Origin: FACHB-T130 sp042747725 | GTDB lineage: Bacteria > Cyanobacteriota > Cyanobacteriia > Cyanobacteriales > FACHB-T130 | DNA length: 64,000 nucleotides | Direction of reading: 5' to 3' | NCBI RefSeq assembly: GCF_042747725.1 | Contig: NZ_JBHZGO010000023.1 | Span: forward strand, 163,250-227,249 | In this document: positions 51,822 through 61,278 of the stretch, piece after piece | How positions within the stretch are numbered: the stretch's first letter is position 1 | Layout of the letters: the number at the start of each line of letters is the position of its first letter | Program-made: the position numbers and the translations under genes | The notes under the pieces: model-generated | What the model saw: only the letters and a program-made list of their open reading frames with translations | The model's database searches: none | Told to the model about the DNA's origin: nothing

Positions 51822-53516
51822 ATGGACACGCTAGTTGGCAAAACTTTGCAGGGTGGCAAATACACTCTCGATCGAGAACTGGGACGGGGTGGTTTTGGCG
51901 TTACCTTTCAAGCCACCCACCACTACTTGGGTCAACCCGTAGTGATTAAAACGCTCAACGATTCCCTGTGTCGGCATCCTGACTTTGCTCGATTTGGGCG
52001 TCAGTTTCAGGATGAAGCAAGACGTTTGGCGTTGTGCGTCCATCCCAATATTGTTCGGGTTAACGATTTCTTTTTGGAAGCAGGGTTGCCCTACCTGGTG
52101 ATGGACTATATCGCCGGTCAAACTTTGCAAGAGGTTGTGTTTCCGGACAAGCCTCTGCCAGAGTCAGCTGCCATCCACTTCATGCAGCAGATTGGGGCAG
52201 CAGTCAAAGTGGTGCATCAAAATAATCTGCTGCATCGGGATATCAAGCCCCAGAATATTATTCTGCGCCAAGGAACTCAAGAGGTGGTGCTGATTGACTT
52301 TGGGATTGCGCGGGAGTTTACGCCAGACTCAACCCAAACTCACACAAGTATTGTTTCTGAAGGTTATGCCCCTATTGAGCAGTACCTACCCCAAGCCAAG
52401 CGCACCCCAGCGACGGATGTTTATGGGTTAGCCGCCACACTTTACGCGCTGTTGACGGCGACAGTACCGACGCCTGCGGTACTGAGAGACAGGCAACCGA
52501 TGCCAGCACTCCGCGACTTGAAACCCTACCTAAGTCCGGCGGTAAATCAGGCGGTGATGCGCGGGATGGCTGTTGATGCTCAATATCGACCTGGCAGTGT
52601 AGATGAGTGGCTGTCTCTGTTGCCCGATCTTCAGTTTGAAGGTTCCATTGCCGGAACAACGCCGCCAACTCATACGGCGGCAACTGTCCCAGTTATCCTC
52701 CCCTCACCGCCTAGAGGAGAAGCATTGGCGGGAAAAAATTCGGGTTCAAGAGATGGGGACGCGATCGCTTCGCCCCTACCAGAAGCCAGAAACCATCAAT
52801 CCCGTCCTTCCTCCTTCCGAAGTGCCCGCAGTCTTTTCATTGCTACAGGAGTCGCTCTAGCATCGGGTTTAGCGATCGCGTTGAGTTCTATCTGGCGTCA
52901 GCCTCAACCGCCCGACGCCTCCCCTGTTGCCCCGGTTTCTCAGCCGCAAAATCAGCCGCAAGAGGCGCAAATCGTCACTCCCGAACCCGTAGAGAAAGTC
53001 AATAGCACTCCTGCTGAGTCTGAACGGAAACCCGTTGAAGTTCAAAAATCCTTCCGCAGAAAATCCCAGCAGCAGCGCCTTAACCGCGATGTTCCTGCCT
53101 CAAACACTTCATCGAAATCCTCGAACTCGAACAAGCCGCAATCCCGTGGTGAGACGAACAATAACGCCGGACAGGCAAACATAGAACGTCGGGAGCAAAA
53201 ACAGCCGGTTCCTACATCCGAACAAACTCCACCTGCTGCTGGCAATCCACAACCTTCTCCCGCTTCCCAACAGCCGCCACCATCCCCGGCTGCCAGTCCG
53301 CAGCCTCCCCCCGCTTCGGAGGTGACTCCGCCATTCCCTCGCAGCGATCGCAAGCCGACTAATCCTGCACCCTCATCTTCTGCACCAGAGACTTCCGCAC
53401 CGCCGAGTTCAGTTATCGTGCCGATTACAAAACCAGAAACTCAACCCCAACCGGAATCGGAAAAGAAGTCTAAACCAGACAAGCAGAACAAGCTGGACAA
53501 GCAGAAGGATAATTAG
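51822..53516 (+). CDS. Membrane-anchored Ser/Thr protein kinase with Pro-rich tail
   Basis: 564 residues from ATG 51822. The kinase domain (about 12-265) has the P-loop LGRGGFGVTF, VVIK with the catalytic Lys, the catalytic loop LHRDIKPQNI, the DFG of VLIDFGIAR and APIEQY of the P+1 region. A transmembrane segment follows at about 345-365 (IATGVALASGLAIALSSIW). The last 200 residues are low complexity (Pro, Gln, Ser, Lys), presumably in the periplasm. All catalytic residues are present, so it should be active. It probably shares a transcript with the Omp85 gene. The target is unknown. Confidence 0.93.
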   Translation: MDTLVGKTLQGGKYTLDRELGRGGFGVTFQATHHYLGQPVVIKTLNDSLCRHPDFARFGRQFQDEARRLALCVHPNIVRVNDFFLEAGLPYLVMDYIAGQTLQEVVFPDKPLPESAAIHFMQQIGAAVKVVHQNNLLHRDIKPQNIILRQGTQEVVLIDFGIAREFTPDSTQTHTSIVSEGYAPIEQYLPQAKRTPATDVYGLAATLYALLTATVPTPAVLRDRQPMPALRDLKPYLSPAVNQAVMRGMAVDAQYRPGSVDEWLSLLPDLQFEGSIAGTTPPTHTAATVPVILPSPPRGEALAGKNSGSRDGDAIASPLPEARNHQSRPSSFRSARSLFIATGVALASGLAIALSSIWRQPQPPDASPVAPVSQPQNQPQEAQIVTPEPVEKVNSTPAESERKPVEVQKSFRRKSQQQRLNRDVPASNTSSKSSNSNKPQSRGETNNNAGQANIERREQKQPVPTSEQTPPAAGNPQPSPASQQPPPSPAASPQPPPASEVTPPFPRSDRKPTNPAPSSSAPETSAPPSSVIVPITKPETQPQPESEKKSKPDKQNKLDKQKDN

Positions 53517-53696
53517 CTACTGCTTGGATCGACGTTTGCAGTTGACAGCGATCGCCTTTCCCTCTCAATTTGAGATGCCAACCGCTATTAAACCGAACTT
53601 AATCGTTCGGCTATTACACCCCAAAAATCTCTCTGGAAACTTTCCTAAATCCAGTCACTGCTTCAACAAATAACTATAATAGGATATGTAAGACAG

Positions 53697-54084
53697 GGGG
53701 CCTTAATGGTTTCGACAGGTTGGCGAACGCTGCCCCGTGATTCAGGTCGAGAGTGAGTCTTCTCTCGTTAATACTGGACTCAAAAAAAAGTAACTGCGAA
53801 AAATAACATCGTAGCATTCGCTCGTCAGGCAGCTGTAGTTGCCTAAAAACCTCTCATAGGTTTCTGAGCGTCTGTAGTCTGACTCCGTTAAGGGCTACAG
53901 AACAACCCCAACGGATGCGATAGCAAGTTGTCTCTGGTAGATTTGCTAGCTAAGACCTCATCAGAGAATCCTGTCATCCGGGATAATGGATGGTTCCCGC
54001 CTTGAGGATTAGATAGGCTAAACCTGTGAATGAGCGATAGGTTAATACCCAATTTGGACACGGGTTCGATTCCCGTAGGCTCCA
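53697..54084 (+). ncRNA. ssrA: tmRNA (SsrA)
   Basis: The 5' end GGGGCCTTAATGGTTTCGACAGG and the 3' end GGACACGGGTTCGATTCCCGTAGGCTCCA pair as the tRNA-like domain (acceptor GGGGCCT/AGGCTCC, T arm CGGG-TTCGATT-CCCG). The resume codon is at about 53796, and the tag reads (A)KNNIVAFARQAAVVA, ending TAA 53844-53846. It is close to other cyanobacterial tags beginning ANNIV and ending in Ala. A TATAAT -10 box lies at 53675-53680. It rescues stalled ribosomes together with SmpB. CCA is not encoded (CTT follows). Confidence 0.97.
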
Positions 54085-54101
54085 CTTCTAATTACTTTCT
54101 C

Positions 54102-54139
54102 AAACCACCTTCTACCCAAAAGTACAAGGTGGTTTTTGC
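54102..54139 (+). terminator. Terminator of tmRNA
   Basis: AAACCACCTT (54102-54111) pairs with AAGGTGGTTT (54126-54135) around a 14-nt loop, followed by TTGCTTTT. It lies 18 bp after the tmRNA 3' end. Confidence 0.85.
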
Positions 54140-54522
54140 TTTTGATAGAGCTTAGTTTTAATTATTATTTTAATTATTAATAGTTCAGAGCCAAACTTTC
54201 CTGAAAAGCAAACCTAGCAACACTTTTGGGTGCCAGTGTCCATACTTTGGCAGAAATCTCAACAGACTTTGACTTGACACTTCGTTAAATCTTGCTTAAT
54301 CTATCATTAACTTATTGTTAATCATTCCAACGCGGGGCTTCTACAAAAACACGAGCGCCACCTCGTGTCCGTTGTGCTGGATATAGCGATCGCCAGCGGA
54401 GAAATCGCACCTACTTCCTGCTTTTTAATCGCAATTAGCACTCAAATAGCACTCTAAAAATGAGGGGAGATTTTTCAATCCTCCGTTTTACCGACCTTAA
54501 ATTTTTTAAGAGAGGTTTCAAA
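54140..54522. other. Spacer after the tmRNA terminator
   Basis: No gene. The left half is AT-rich with TTAATTATTATTTTAATTATTAA, a near-palindrome at about 54156-54181. Two further near-direct elements, TTAAATCTTGCTTAATC and TTAACTTATTGTTAATC (about 54282-54325), could be part of a promoter region for the membrane protein at 54523. Confidence 0.4.
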
Positions 54523-55308
54523 ATGCAGTTTTTCATCTCTCCAAAGAAAGCCAGGAAATTTCTGAGCTTCGCAGTGCTGGGTTTCATTTTTGCCAGCCTT
54601 GCCAGTCAGTTAACTAGGCACTTCCTGTACCAGCAAGGCTATAAGCTCTTATGGTTGAATAAATTAGTAGAGCTATTCAACGTCGATCGCGAGAAAAATT
54701 TTCCGGCGTTGTTTTCAGCATCGCTGTTATTACTTTGTTCAATTTTGCTAGCGATTATTACCTACGCTAAGAAAACGGAAAGCGATCGCTATGCGTTCCA
54801 CTGGGGCGCTCTGTCGATTCTTTTTCTACTTTTATCGGCGGACGAATGGCTGAGTTTCCATGAAAAGACGATTGAGCCACTTCGAGATTCATTCAAAGCT
54901 ACCGGATTTTTATACTATACTTGGGTACTTTTCGGCATCGCTTTTGTAGTTCTTGTCTTACTATTCTTTTTAAAATTTCTCGCCCATCTTCCCGCAAAGA
55001 CACGGCGTTTATTTCTGATTGCCGGAGGTGTCTTTGTTGGAGGCTCGATTGGCATGGAGATAGTGAGTGGATTTTACGTATCTAACTATAGTCGTTTAAT
55101 TTGGGGAGCCACCTCAAGCAAGCAGACAATACAGGCAATCGTATATATGCTGATGTCGAACCTGGAAGAATGCTTGGAGATGGTAGGTGTGGTTCTGTTC
55201 ATTTATGCGCTGATGTCCTACATGAGTTCATATATCAAAGAAGTGCAAATCCGCATTGAGGAGGAAACACCGGAGGTTCCCTCAATGAAGTACACAGAAA
55301 AAGTTTAA
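54523..55308 (+). CDS. Multi-pass membrane protein of unknown function
   Basis: 261 residues from ATG 54523, preceded by AAGAGAGG (Shine-Dalgarno, about 8 nt spacing); the frame to 54460 adds 21 residues. About six hydrophobic helices: FLSFAVLGFIFASLASQL, ALFSASLLLLCSILLAII, WGALSILFLLLSADEWL, TWVLFGIAFVVLVLLFFL, LFLIAGGVFVGGSIGME and MVGVVLFIYALMSYM. Acidic residues lie within or next to the helices (SADEWLSFHE, NLEECLEM), which might bind ions or a cofactor, but this is speculation. No family recognised. Confidence 0.65.
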   Translation: MQFFISPKKARKFLSFAVLGFIFASLASQLTRHFLYQQGYKLLWLNKLVELFNVDREKNFPALFSASLLLLCSILLAIITYAKKTESDRYAFHWGALSILFLLLSADEWLSFHEKTIEPLRDSFKATGFLYYTWVLFGIAFVVLVLLFFLKFLAHLPAKTRRLFLIAGGVFVGGSIGMEIVSGFYVSNYSRLIWGATSSKQTIQAIVYMLMSNLEECLEMVGVVLFIYALMSYMSSYIKEVQIRIEEETPEVPSMKYTEKV

Positions 55309-55361
55309 ATCTTGATTTACCCAGCTTTTGATTCTGGTGCCGATGTCTCTAAAGACGCTAA

Positions 55362-56267
55362 TTACGCCTTGCTGTGGTGCTGCATAGACTCTCCCACCGT
55401 AACGTTTAACTGATCGCCAATCAGGAGTACCAGAGAACTCATATACAGCCATAGCATTAAAACAATAACGGCACCCACTGCACCATAGGCTTTGTTGTAA
55501 TTACCAAAGTTAGAGACGTAAAGCCGAAATAAACCTGATATGATAGCCCAGGAGACCGCCGCCAAAATTGCTCCTGGCATAATGGGAGTTCCAGTAACCC
55601 AGCGACTGGGACCATAGCGATAGATGAAGGCAAAGGCTGAGGCGACGATGCCTAATGCCAAAGGCCAGCTAAAAAGCCGCCAAATACTCAACAATTCTAA
55701 TAATCCACTTTGGCTGATTAATAGCTTCACAATCAGGTCGCTAATAAACACTAAAAAGGAAGCAATGATCAGTAGCACAATGGTGCCAATCGTCAGACCG
55801 ATAGAAATTAACTTGGCTTTCCAAAAGGGTCGTGTTTGTTCTGGAGGAATCTGATGGATTTGATCGAGGGCGGTCATGGCAGCACTCAACGCCCCAGAAG
55901 AAGCCCAAATAGCAGCAACGAAGCTGAGGGAAAACAGCCCTTGATTTTGCGATTGACTGATTTCGTGGGCAAAACCTTCAATGAGGAAAAGAGCTTCTTG
56001 GGGGGCAATTTCACTCAATTGCTTAGCCAATCCTTCAAAAGTGTTTGATGAAGATTGAAACAGACCGATTGCCGTCAAGATTGCCAAAATGGCTGGAAAC
56101 AAAGCTAACATGGCGTTGTAGGCCATTTCTGCCGAAAGCCCGGTTAACCGCCGTTGGCCTACGCGCTGGAAGGTTTTCTTTAAGGTTGCCCAGCTGAGAT
56201 GTCGAAAGAAACGGAAAAAACGGATTGAGGAGCCTCTAAGAGCGGCATGGGCTAAGAACGAGCGCAT
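55362..56267 (-). CDS. YihY/BrkB-family inner-membrane protein
   Basis: 301 residues from ATG 56267 (MRSFLAHAALRGSSIRF); the extended frame to 56309 is unlikely. Family blocks: RLTGLSAEMAYNAMLALFPAIL, SSGALSAAMTALDQIH, and YRYGPSRW with the following loop and TPIMPGAILAAVSW. Six transmembrane helices are apparent. The family used to be called ribonuclease BN in error; it is now viewed as a membrane protein with a possible transport or envelope role. Its 3' end faces the preceding plus-strand gene. Confidence 0.9.
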   Translation of the reverse strand: MRSFLAHAALRGSSIRFFRFFRHLSWATLKKTFQRVGQRRLTGLSAEMAYNAMLALFPAILAILTAIGLFQSSSNTFEGLAKQLSEIAPQEALFLIEGFAHEISQSQNQGLFSLSFVAAIWASSGALSAAMTALDQIHQIPPEQTRPFWKAKLISIGLTIGTIVLLIIASFLVFISDLIVKLLISQSGLLELLSIWRLFSWPLALGIVASAFAFIYRYGPSRWVTGTPIMPGAILAAVSWAIISGLFRLYVSNFGNYNKAYGAVGAVIVLMLWLYMSSLVLLIGDQLNVTVGESMQHHSKA

Positions 56268-56418
56268 TATTGTTTGATTCCGTATACAACGTTTTCTATA
56301 CTGTGCCAAATCAACTACTAAGGTTACAGGGGTTTTGTCAAACTATCGATAGTGTCTATTACAAACAGGCAAATTTTGTTAAAAATTGATCGTTGTAACC
56401 GATGAGGAGTCGTTTTTG

Positions 56419-57000
56419 ATGACCCACGAGGTAGCGCAGTGGTTGGCTGAAATTAAGACGCTGAAACAGCAGCTAGCAGAGTTAGAGCGCGATCGCGATG
56501 CGGCTTTGGAAAGTGCGGCAAACTGGCGTCAACTGTACACCACAGAAGCGCAGCAACGCCGAACTGAGGCAAAGCTAGCTCAACAACAGATTGAAAAGCT
56601 CAAAAGCCAACTACGGCAACTCCAGAGTTCACCGCAACCCACAGAGGACGATCCGGGTGCTGTGGAGGCGATTCGTGCCGAAGTAGAACAACTAGAAAAT
56701 CTGGAGGATTTGAAAGCGAAACTGACCGAGGCGATGGTCGAGCGCGATCGCCTTGCCCAGGCTTTAAAATCTGAGCAGACCAATCATGCACAAACCCGCA
56801 GAAGTTTAACTACGGCGATTGGGGATACCCTCGATCGGCTTAGCCGAGAGCGCATAACCCGCCAACCAGCGGCAAATTCAGGTCAGTCGGCTCCTCGCGG
56901 TCAGTGGGTAGGGGTTAGTACTCAAGCTAGCAAAAACAACAAACAAACCCCTCCGTCTTCTGGAGAAGAGGAGGGGCGCAATCCCGGACAAAAAGCTTAA
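56419..57000 (+). CDS. Coiled-coil hypothetical protein
   Basis: 193 residues from ATG 56419, with GATGAGGAG upstream as Shine-Dalgarno. Residues about 5-140 are an almost continuous alpha-helical coiled coil (IKTLKQQLAELERDRDAAL, then LAQQQIEKLKSQLRQLQSS). The C-terminal 55 residues are polar and probably disordered (Ser, Pro, Asn, Gln). No signal peptide or membrane helix. No family recognised; it could be a scaffolding protein. It is divergent from the YihY gene. Confidence 0.7.
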   Translation: MTHEVAQWLAEIKTLKQQLAELERDRDAALESAANWRQLYTTEAQQRRTEAKLAQQQIEKLKSQLRQLQSSPQPTEDDPGAVEAIRAEVEQLENLEDLKAKLTEAMVERDRLAQALKSEQTNHAQTRRSLTTAIGDTLDRLSRERITRQPAANSGQSAPRGQWVGVSTQASKNNKQTPPSSGEEEGRNPGQKA

Positions 57001-57092
57001 AGCGCGTGCAGTTTCCTCCTTGCCGCCTTCATCAGGGAGGTTTGGAGGGAGCGCACAAGCCAGAAATAAGCGATGAAACCGAGCCTAACTGC

Positions 57093-58205
57093 TCAAAATC
57101 CCATCACCTGAGCCACGGTCGCTAAATCTGGCTCAATTCCCTGTTTAAACGAATTTTCGCTGTGTTTAATTGCCGTATCTGGGTCTTTTAAACCATTCCC
57201 GGTCAGGACGCACACCACGGTAGCGCCTGCGGGCACTTGATCTTTTACTTTCAGCAACCCAGCAACGGAAGCCGCACTAGCCGGTTCGCAGAAAATACCT
57301 TCTTCGGATGCCAAGAGACGATAGGCTTCTAGAATTTCGGCGTCTGTCACCGCGTTGAACTGACCCATGCTGGCTTGTTGAGTGGCGATCGCGCGTTCCC
57401 AGTTAACGGGGTTGCCGATGCGAATGGCGGTTGCCAGGGTTTCTGGATGAGCCACCGCCTGACCCGTAACCAGAGGAGATGCACCAGCCGCTTGAAATCC
57501 CATCATTCGGGGTAAGCGATCGCATTTCCCTTCCTGATGGTATTGACAAAATCCCATCCAGTATGCTGTAATATTTCCGGCATTACCTACGGGGATGCAC
57601 AGCCAATCTGGAGCATTCCCTAACGCTTCTACCACTTCAAAAGCAGCAGTTTTTTGTCCTTCCAATCGATAGGGATTTACCGAGTTCACCAGCGTCACGG
57701 GGTAACTTTGGGCCATCTCCCGCACGATTTCTAGCGCCCGGTCAAAATTTCCCTTAATTGCCAAAACTTCGGCCCCATACAGTAACGCCTGAGCTAACTT
57801 GCCTAGCGCCACGTAGCCATCGGGAATCAGTACAAACGCCCGCATTCCGCTCCGACGGGCATAGGCAGCGGCAGAGGCTGAAGTGTTGCCGGTACTGGCA
57901 CAAATGACGGCTTTGGCACCCGCTTCCTTTGCCTTAGAAATCGCCATCGTCATCCCCCGGTCTTTGAAACTACCAGTGGGATTGAGACCGTCGTACTTCA
58001 CCAACACGCGCACCTGTTTACCCACAATCTGAGCGATCGCGGGAACCGGGATCAGCGGGGTATTGCCCTCAAGCAGCGTCACGACCGGCGTTGTGTCCGT
58101 CACCGGCAGATATTGCCGGTATGCCTGAATCAGTCCAGGCCAGGACTGCCGTCCAACAGGGTTGTTTAGGGCAGGGGAATTCGCAGCAGATACAGTTAAA
58201 GCCAC
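57093..58205 (-). CDS. thrC: Threonine synthase
   Basis: ThrC converts O-phosphohomoserine to threonine with PLP. 370 residues: LLEGNTPLIPVPAIA at the N-terminus, the PLP lysine in TGSFKDRGMTMA, AVICASTGNTSASAAAYARR, VTLVNSVNPYRLEGQKTAAFE, and CIPVGNAGNITAYWMG, the phosphate-binding loop. It is of the short class I/II bacterial type without an N-terminal extension. The ATG at 58205 has no strong Shine-Dalgarno sequence. A hairpin lies in its leader (58236-58292). Cytosolic. Confidence 0.94.
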   Translation of the reverse strand: MALTVSAANSPALNNPVGRQSWPGLIQAYRQYLPVTDTTPVVTLLEGNTPLIPVPAIAQIVGKQVRVLVKYDGLNPTGSFKDRGMTMAISKAKEAGAKAVICASTGNTSASAAAYARRSGMRAFVLIPDGYVALGKLAQALLYGAEVLAIKGNFDRALEIVREMAQSYPVTLVNSVNPYRLEGQKTAAFEVVEALGNAPDWLCIPVGNAGNITAYWMGFCQYHQEGKCDRLPRMMGFQAAGASPLVTGQAVAHPETLATAIRIGNPVNWERAIATQQASMGQFNAVTDAEILEAYRLLASEEGIFCEPASAASVAGLLKVKDQVPAGATVVCVLTGNGLKDPDTAIKHSENSFKQGIEPDLATVAQVMGF

Positions 58206-58235
58206 AGGAGTCAGAGAGGGGAAAGGGGATTGTAG

Positions 58236-58292
58236 GAGTGGGTTTGATCCAGAGCCTGTCTTTAGAAACTGACCCTTGAACTAAACCCACTC
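58236..58292 (-). promoter_or_regulatory. Inverted repeat in the thrC leader
   Basis: GAGTGGGTTT (58236-58245) is perfectly complementary to AAACCCACTC (58283-58292). On the minus strand the 10-bp stem ends 30 nt upstream of the thrC start, with a 37-nt loop. It could be a leader hairpin or an operator; a threonine-rich leader peptide was not seen. Confidence 0.4.
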
Positions 58293-58390
58293 TTTTCAAA
58301 ATGGAGAGGGGGACGGGGAGAAGTTCACCCCTGTCACTTATTCTCTCTCTTTAAACAGAAGCTAGGAGAAATTTTCGCTACCTACGCTAC

Positions 58391-59824
58391 TTAATTGCGG
58401 ATTTCTTCGGGCTTCTGCCTTCTGACTTCTATGTTCTCGCTTTTAGCTTCTGGGTTGGAACGCTTGATCAGCCTTGGCTTGCTAGACATTCCACGATCGT
58501 CCATTGGCATTTCTTGTTCGCTTGACATCCAAGAGGGACGAGTTTGGTCGTACACCATTTGCAGTGCTGCTGCTGCGATCGCGTGGGCGTCGTATTCTTC
58601 GCTCAGTTGCGCCACGACGGGCAAGAACGAAGCCATACGCTCTCCGCTCAATACTTCGCGTACTTGAGCTTGCAGTTTTTCCAGACGCCGCCCTTCAATC
58701 TCCGCCCGTGTGGGAATTTGGACAATTTTCAGGGTTTGTCGGACTTTGCGCTCAATTAGCACCAACTTCCGTCGATCCATTGGATGAATCAGGGAAATGG
58801 CTGTTCCTGCGTTACCAGCGCGACCCGTGCGACCGATCCGGTGGATGTAGCTTTCCACACTATCGGGCAGATCATAGTTGATCACATGGCTCAGGTGGTC
58901 AACGTCTAAACCCCGCGCCGCAATATCTGTGGCGACTACCCAGCGCACCTGGTGTTGCCGGAACCGCATCAGCAGCCGTTCCCGCGCTTGTTGATTGAGG
59001 TCGCCGTGGTACTCGTCTACACTGTGACCGGCAGCTTGCAGTTGGTTGGTCAGTTCAGCGGCTGTCTTGCGCGTCCGCACGAAGATTAAGGCAGATTCGG
59101 GATCTTCCAGTTCTAGGATGGGCAGCAAGGCGCGAGATTTTGACCAGCCACGGGGCACCATGTACACCAACTGGTTAATCCGGGAGGGAGCGGCTTTGGG
59201 CTGCTCGACGGAGACGTTCATCGGCGATCGCAGGAACTTCGCAATCAATTTTTGAATGGTTGGCGGCATTGTCGCCGAGAAAAATGCCGTCTGACGTTCG
59301 GCGGGGACTTGCTTGAGGATAGTTTCCACATCGTCAATAAAGCCCATGCTCAACATTTCATCGGCTTCATCCAATACCAACCAGTTGACTTGATCGAGCT
59401 TGAGATCCCCCCGCTGGAGCAAATCAATCACCCGTCCTGGGGTTCCGACCACGATCTGAACGCCCTGTCTTAGGCGCTGGATTTGCCGGTCAATGGCTTG
59501 ACCGCCATATACTGTCAGCACGCCCAACCGGCGATCGCTGCTAAAGCTGCGAATTGCCAGAGCGACTTGCTGAGCTAATTCTCGCGTTGGCGTCAAAATC
59601 AGCGATTGGACTGCGGGATTTTTAATATCGAGCCGTTCCAAAATCGGCAGCGAAAAAGCTGCTGTTTTGCCGGTTCCGGTTTGGGATTGTCCCACCACAT
59701 CCCGACCAGCCAACAGATGAGGAATGGCTTGGGATTGAATTTGGGTGGGTGCAGTAAAGCCTAGTTTTTCTAGTTGCTGAATGCGAGCTTCTGAAAGGCC
59801 TAGGCTTGTGAACGAAAGGGTCAT
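58391..59824 (-). CDS. DEAD-box ATP-dependent RNA helicase
   Basis: 477 residues. Helicase motifs in order: Q motif FTAPTQIQ, I QTGTGKTAAF, Ia PTREL, Ib TPGR, II DEAD in VLDEADEML, III SAT, IV LIFVRT, V ATDIAARGLD and VI HRIGRTGRAG. The C-terminal 120 residues (ERKVRQTLKIVQIPTRAEIEGRRL) match the extension of CrhR/DeaD-type cyanobacterial helicases; the tail is basic and Met/Ser-rich. It probably unwinds cold-stabilised mRNA or assists ribosome assembly. An intact RRM gene of the cold-shock kind is elsewhere in the window. Downstream of it lies thrC, same strand. Confidence 0.95.
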   Translation of the reverse strand: MTLSFTSLGLSEARIQQLEKLGFTAPTQIQSQAIPHLLAGRDVVGQSQTGTGKTAAFSLPILERLDIKNPAVQSLILTPTRELAQQVALAIRSFSSDRRLGVLTVYGGQAIDRQIQRLRQGVQIVVGTPGRVIDLLQRGDLKLDQVNWLVLDEADEMLSMGFIDDVETILKQVPAERQTAFFSATMPPTIQKLIAKFLRSPMNVSVEQPKAAPSRINQLVYMVPRGWSKSRALLPILELEDPESALIFVRTRKTAAELTNQLQAAGHSVDEYHGDLNQQARERLLMRFRQHQVRWVVATDIAARGLDVDHLSHVINYDLPDSVESYIHRIGRTGRAGNAGTAISLIHPMDRRKLVLIERKVRQTLKIVQIPTRAEIEGRRLEKLQAQVREVLSGERMASFLPVVAQLSEEYDAHAIAAAALQMVYDQTRPSWMSSEQEMPMDDRGMSSKPRLIKRSNPEAKSENIEVRRQKPEEIRN

Positions 59825-59829
59825 AATTT

Positions 59830-59905
59830 GTTGTTAGTTGTTAGTGTTCGAGAATTGTAAATGGCGAAGTATGAAGTTTTTAAGTATGAAGTTTGAAGTA
59901 TGAAT
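59830..59905. repeat. Short repeats between rimO and the helicase gene
   Basis: TTGTTAGT occurs twice in tandem at about 59831-59844, and AAGTATGAAGTTT appears three times in variants between 59867 and 59901. These low-complexity repeats fill the spacer and resemble the heptamer families at 1557 and 62460. Confidence 0.5.
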
Positions 59906-59952
59906 TAATATTTGCCTTGGTTCTTCAGCCTTCATTCTTGAGTTGTCATTCT

Positions 59953-61278
59953 TCATGCTTCGGGCTTGGCGACATGACCATACAGGTCGTAGATGTCAGT
60001 GCTTGTAATTTCCACCGATGCTATCGACCCCAATGGGGCGTCGCCTTGGACGTAGACTAATCCGTCTACCTCCGGAGAAAATCGGGCAGATCGACCGATT
60101 AGTTCCCCAGTCTCTGGATGTTCTTGCTCAATCAAGACATCAACCATCTTGCCGACACAAGCTTGATTTTTTCTCAAGGAAATTGGCTGCTGAACTTCCA
60201 TCAAGGCATCCCTGCGGATATCCATGACTTCTTGGGGCAGTTGATTGGGCAAGGTGTAGGCAGGGGTTCCTTCTTCTGGGGAAAAAGTAAACACACCTAC
60301 ATGGTCAAATTCATGGCGCTGGACGAACTGTAGCAAGTGTGCAAAATGCTCTTCCGTTTCGCCAGGGAACCCGACAATGAACGTGGTTCGCAGCACGGCA
60401 TCAGGCAGGGCTGTTTTAATCCGCTCAATAATTTGATCGTTTACCTGTCCCTGCCAAGGTCGGTTCATGGCGCGGAGAATTTCCGGATGGGAGTGCTGTA
60501 ACGGCAAATCCAAATAAGGCAATACGTTAGGAGTCTCCTGAATTGCTTCAATGACAGCTGGTGTTAAGCCAGTGGGATAGGCATAGTGCATCCGAATCCA
60601 CGGAATGTCAACCTTTCCCAATTCCCGTAGAAGTTCCGCCAGTTTCGGTTTCCCGTAAATATCCAGACCGTAGTTGGTGGTGATCTGGGAGATGAGAATT
60701 AACTCTTGGACTCCTTCGGATGCTAGCTGGTGGGCTTCGGCGACGATGGATTCAATGGAGCGCGATCGCTGATTTCCCCGGAGATGGGGAATGATGCAGA
60801 ACGCACAGCGGTAATCACATCCTTCCGCTACCCGTAGGTACGCGACACCTTCCGATGTCGTGCGGTAGCGAGGCGTTGTTTCATCGGCTATGTAGGTCGG
60901 CAGCTCTGAAACTTGCTTGACCCGTTCGCCGCCTTCCACTCGTTGAACCACATCGACGATTTGGTGATAATCGCCGGTGCCCACCACGGCAACCGCTTCT
61001 GGCAATTCATCCAGCAGCTGCTCCTGGAAGTGCTGCGCCATGCAGCCTGTGATTACAATCTTTTTATTCGCTTCCGCCAGTTCTACTAAGGTGCGGACAG
61101 ACTCTGCCCTTGCAGCCTCAATAAAACTACATGTATTAACTATAACATATTCTGCTAATTCTTCATTACTGTCTACCTGGTACCCTGCTTGTACCAATAG
61201 ACCCAACATATGTTCGGTATCAATACGGTTTTTTTCGCAGCCCAAGTGAGAAATTGCAATTGTTGGCTTATTGCCCAT
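59953..61278 (-). CDS. rimO: Ribosomal protein S12 methylthiotransferase RimO
   Basis: RimO adds a methylthio group to an Asp of ribosomal protein S12 using two [4Fe-4S] clusters. 441 residues: an N-terminal UPF0004 domain with HLGCEKNRIDTEHM, NTCSF and ITGCMAQ (three Cys), a radical-SAM barrel with GCDYRCAFCIIPHLRG (CxxxCxxC) and LDLPLQHSHP, and a C-terminal TRAM domain (MVDVLIEQEHPETGELIGR, then VYVQGDAPLGS). The CEKN signature is typical of RimO, whereas MiaB has a different motif. The plus-strand genes that follow are divergent. Confidence 0.95.
   Translation of the reverse strand: MGNKPTIAISHLGCEKNRIDTEHMLGLLVQAGYQVDSNEELAEYVIVNTCSFIEAARAESVRTLVELAEANKKIVITGCMAQHFQEQLLDELPEAVAVVGTGDYHQIVDVVQRVEGGERVKQVSELPTYIADETTPRYRTTSEGVAYLRVAEGCDYRCAFCIIPHLRGNQRSRSIESIVAEAHQLASEGVQELILISQITTNYGLDIYGKPKLAELLRELGKVDIPWIRMHYAYPTGLTPAVIEAIQETPNVLPYLDLPLQHSHPEILRAMNRPWQGQVNDQIIERIKTALPDAVLRTTFIVGFPGETEEHFAHLLQFVQRHEFDHVGVFTFSPEEGTPAYTLPNQLPQEVMDIRRDALMEVQQPISLRKNQACVGKMVDVLIEQEHPETGELIGRSARFSPEVDGLVYVQGDAPLGSIASVEITSTDIYDLYGHVAKPEA

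Noticed and set aside
54045..54084. Possible separate tRNA (GGTTCGATTCCCG T arm)
   Set aside because: It is the 3' half of the tRNA-like domain of tmRNA; the 5' half lies at 53697.
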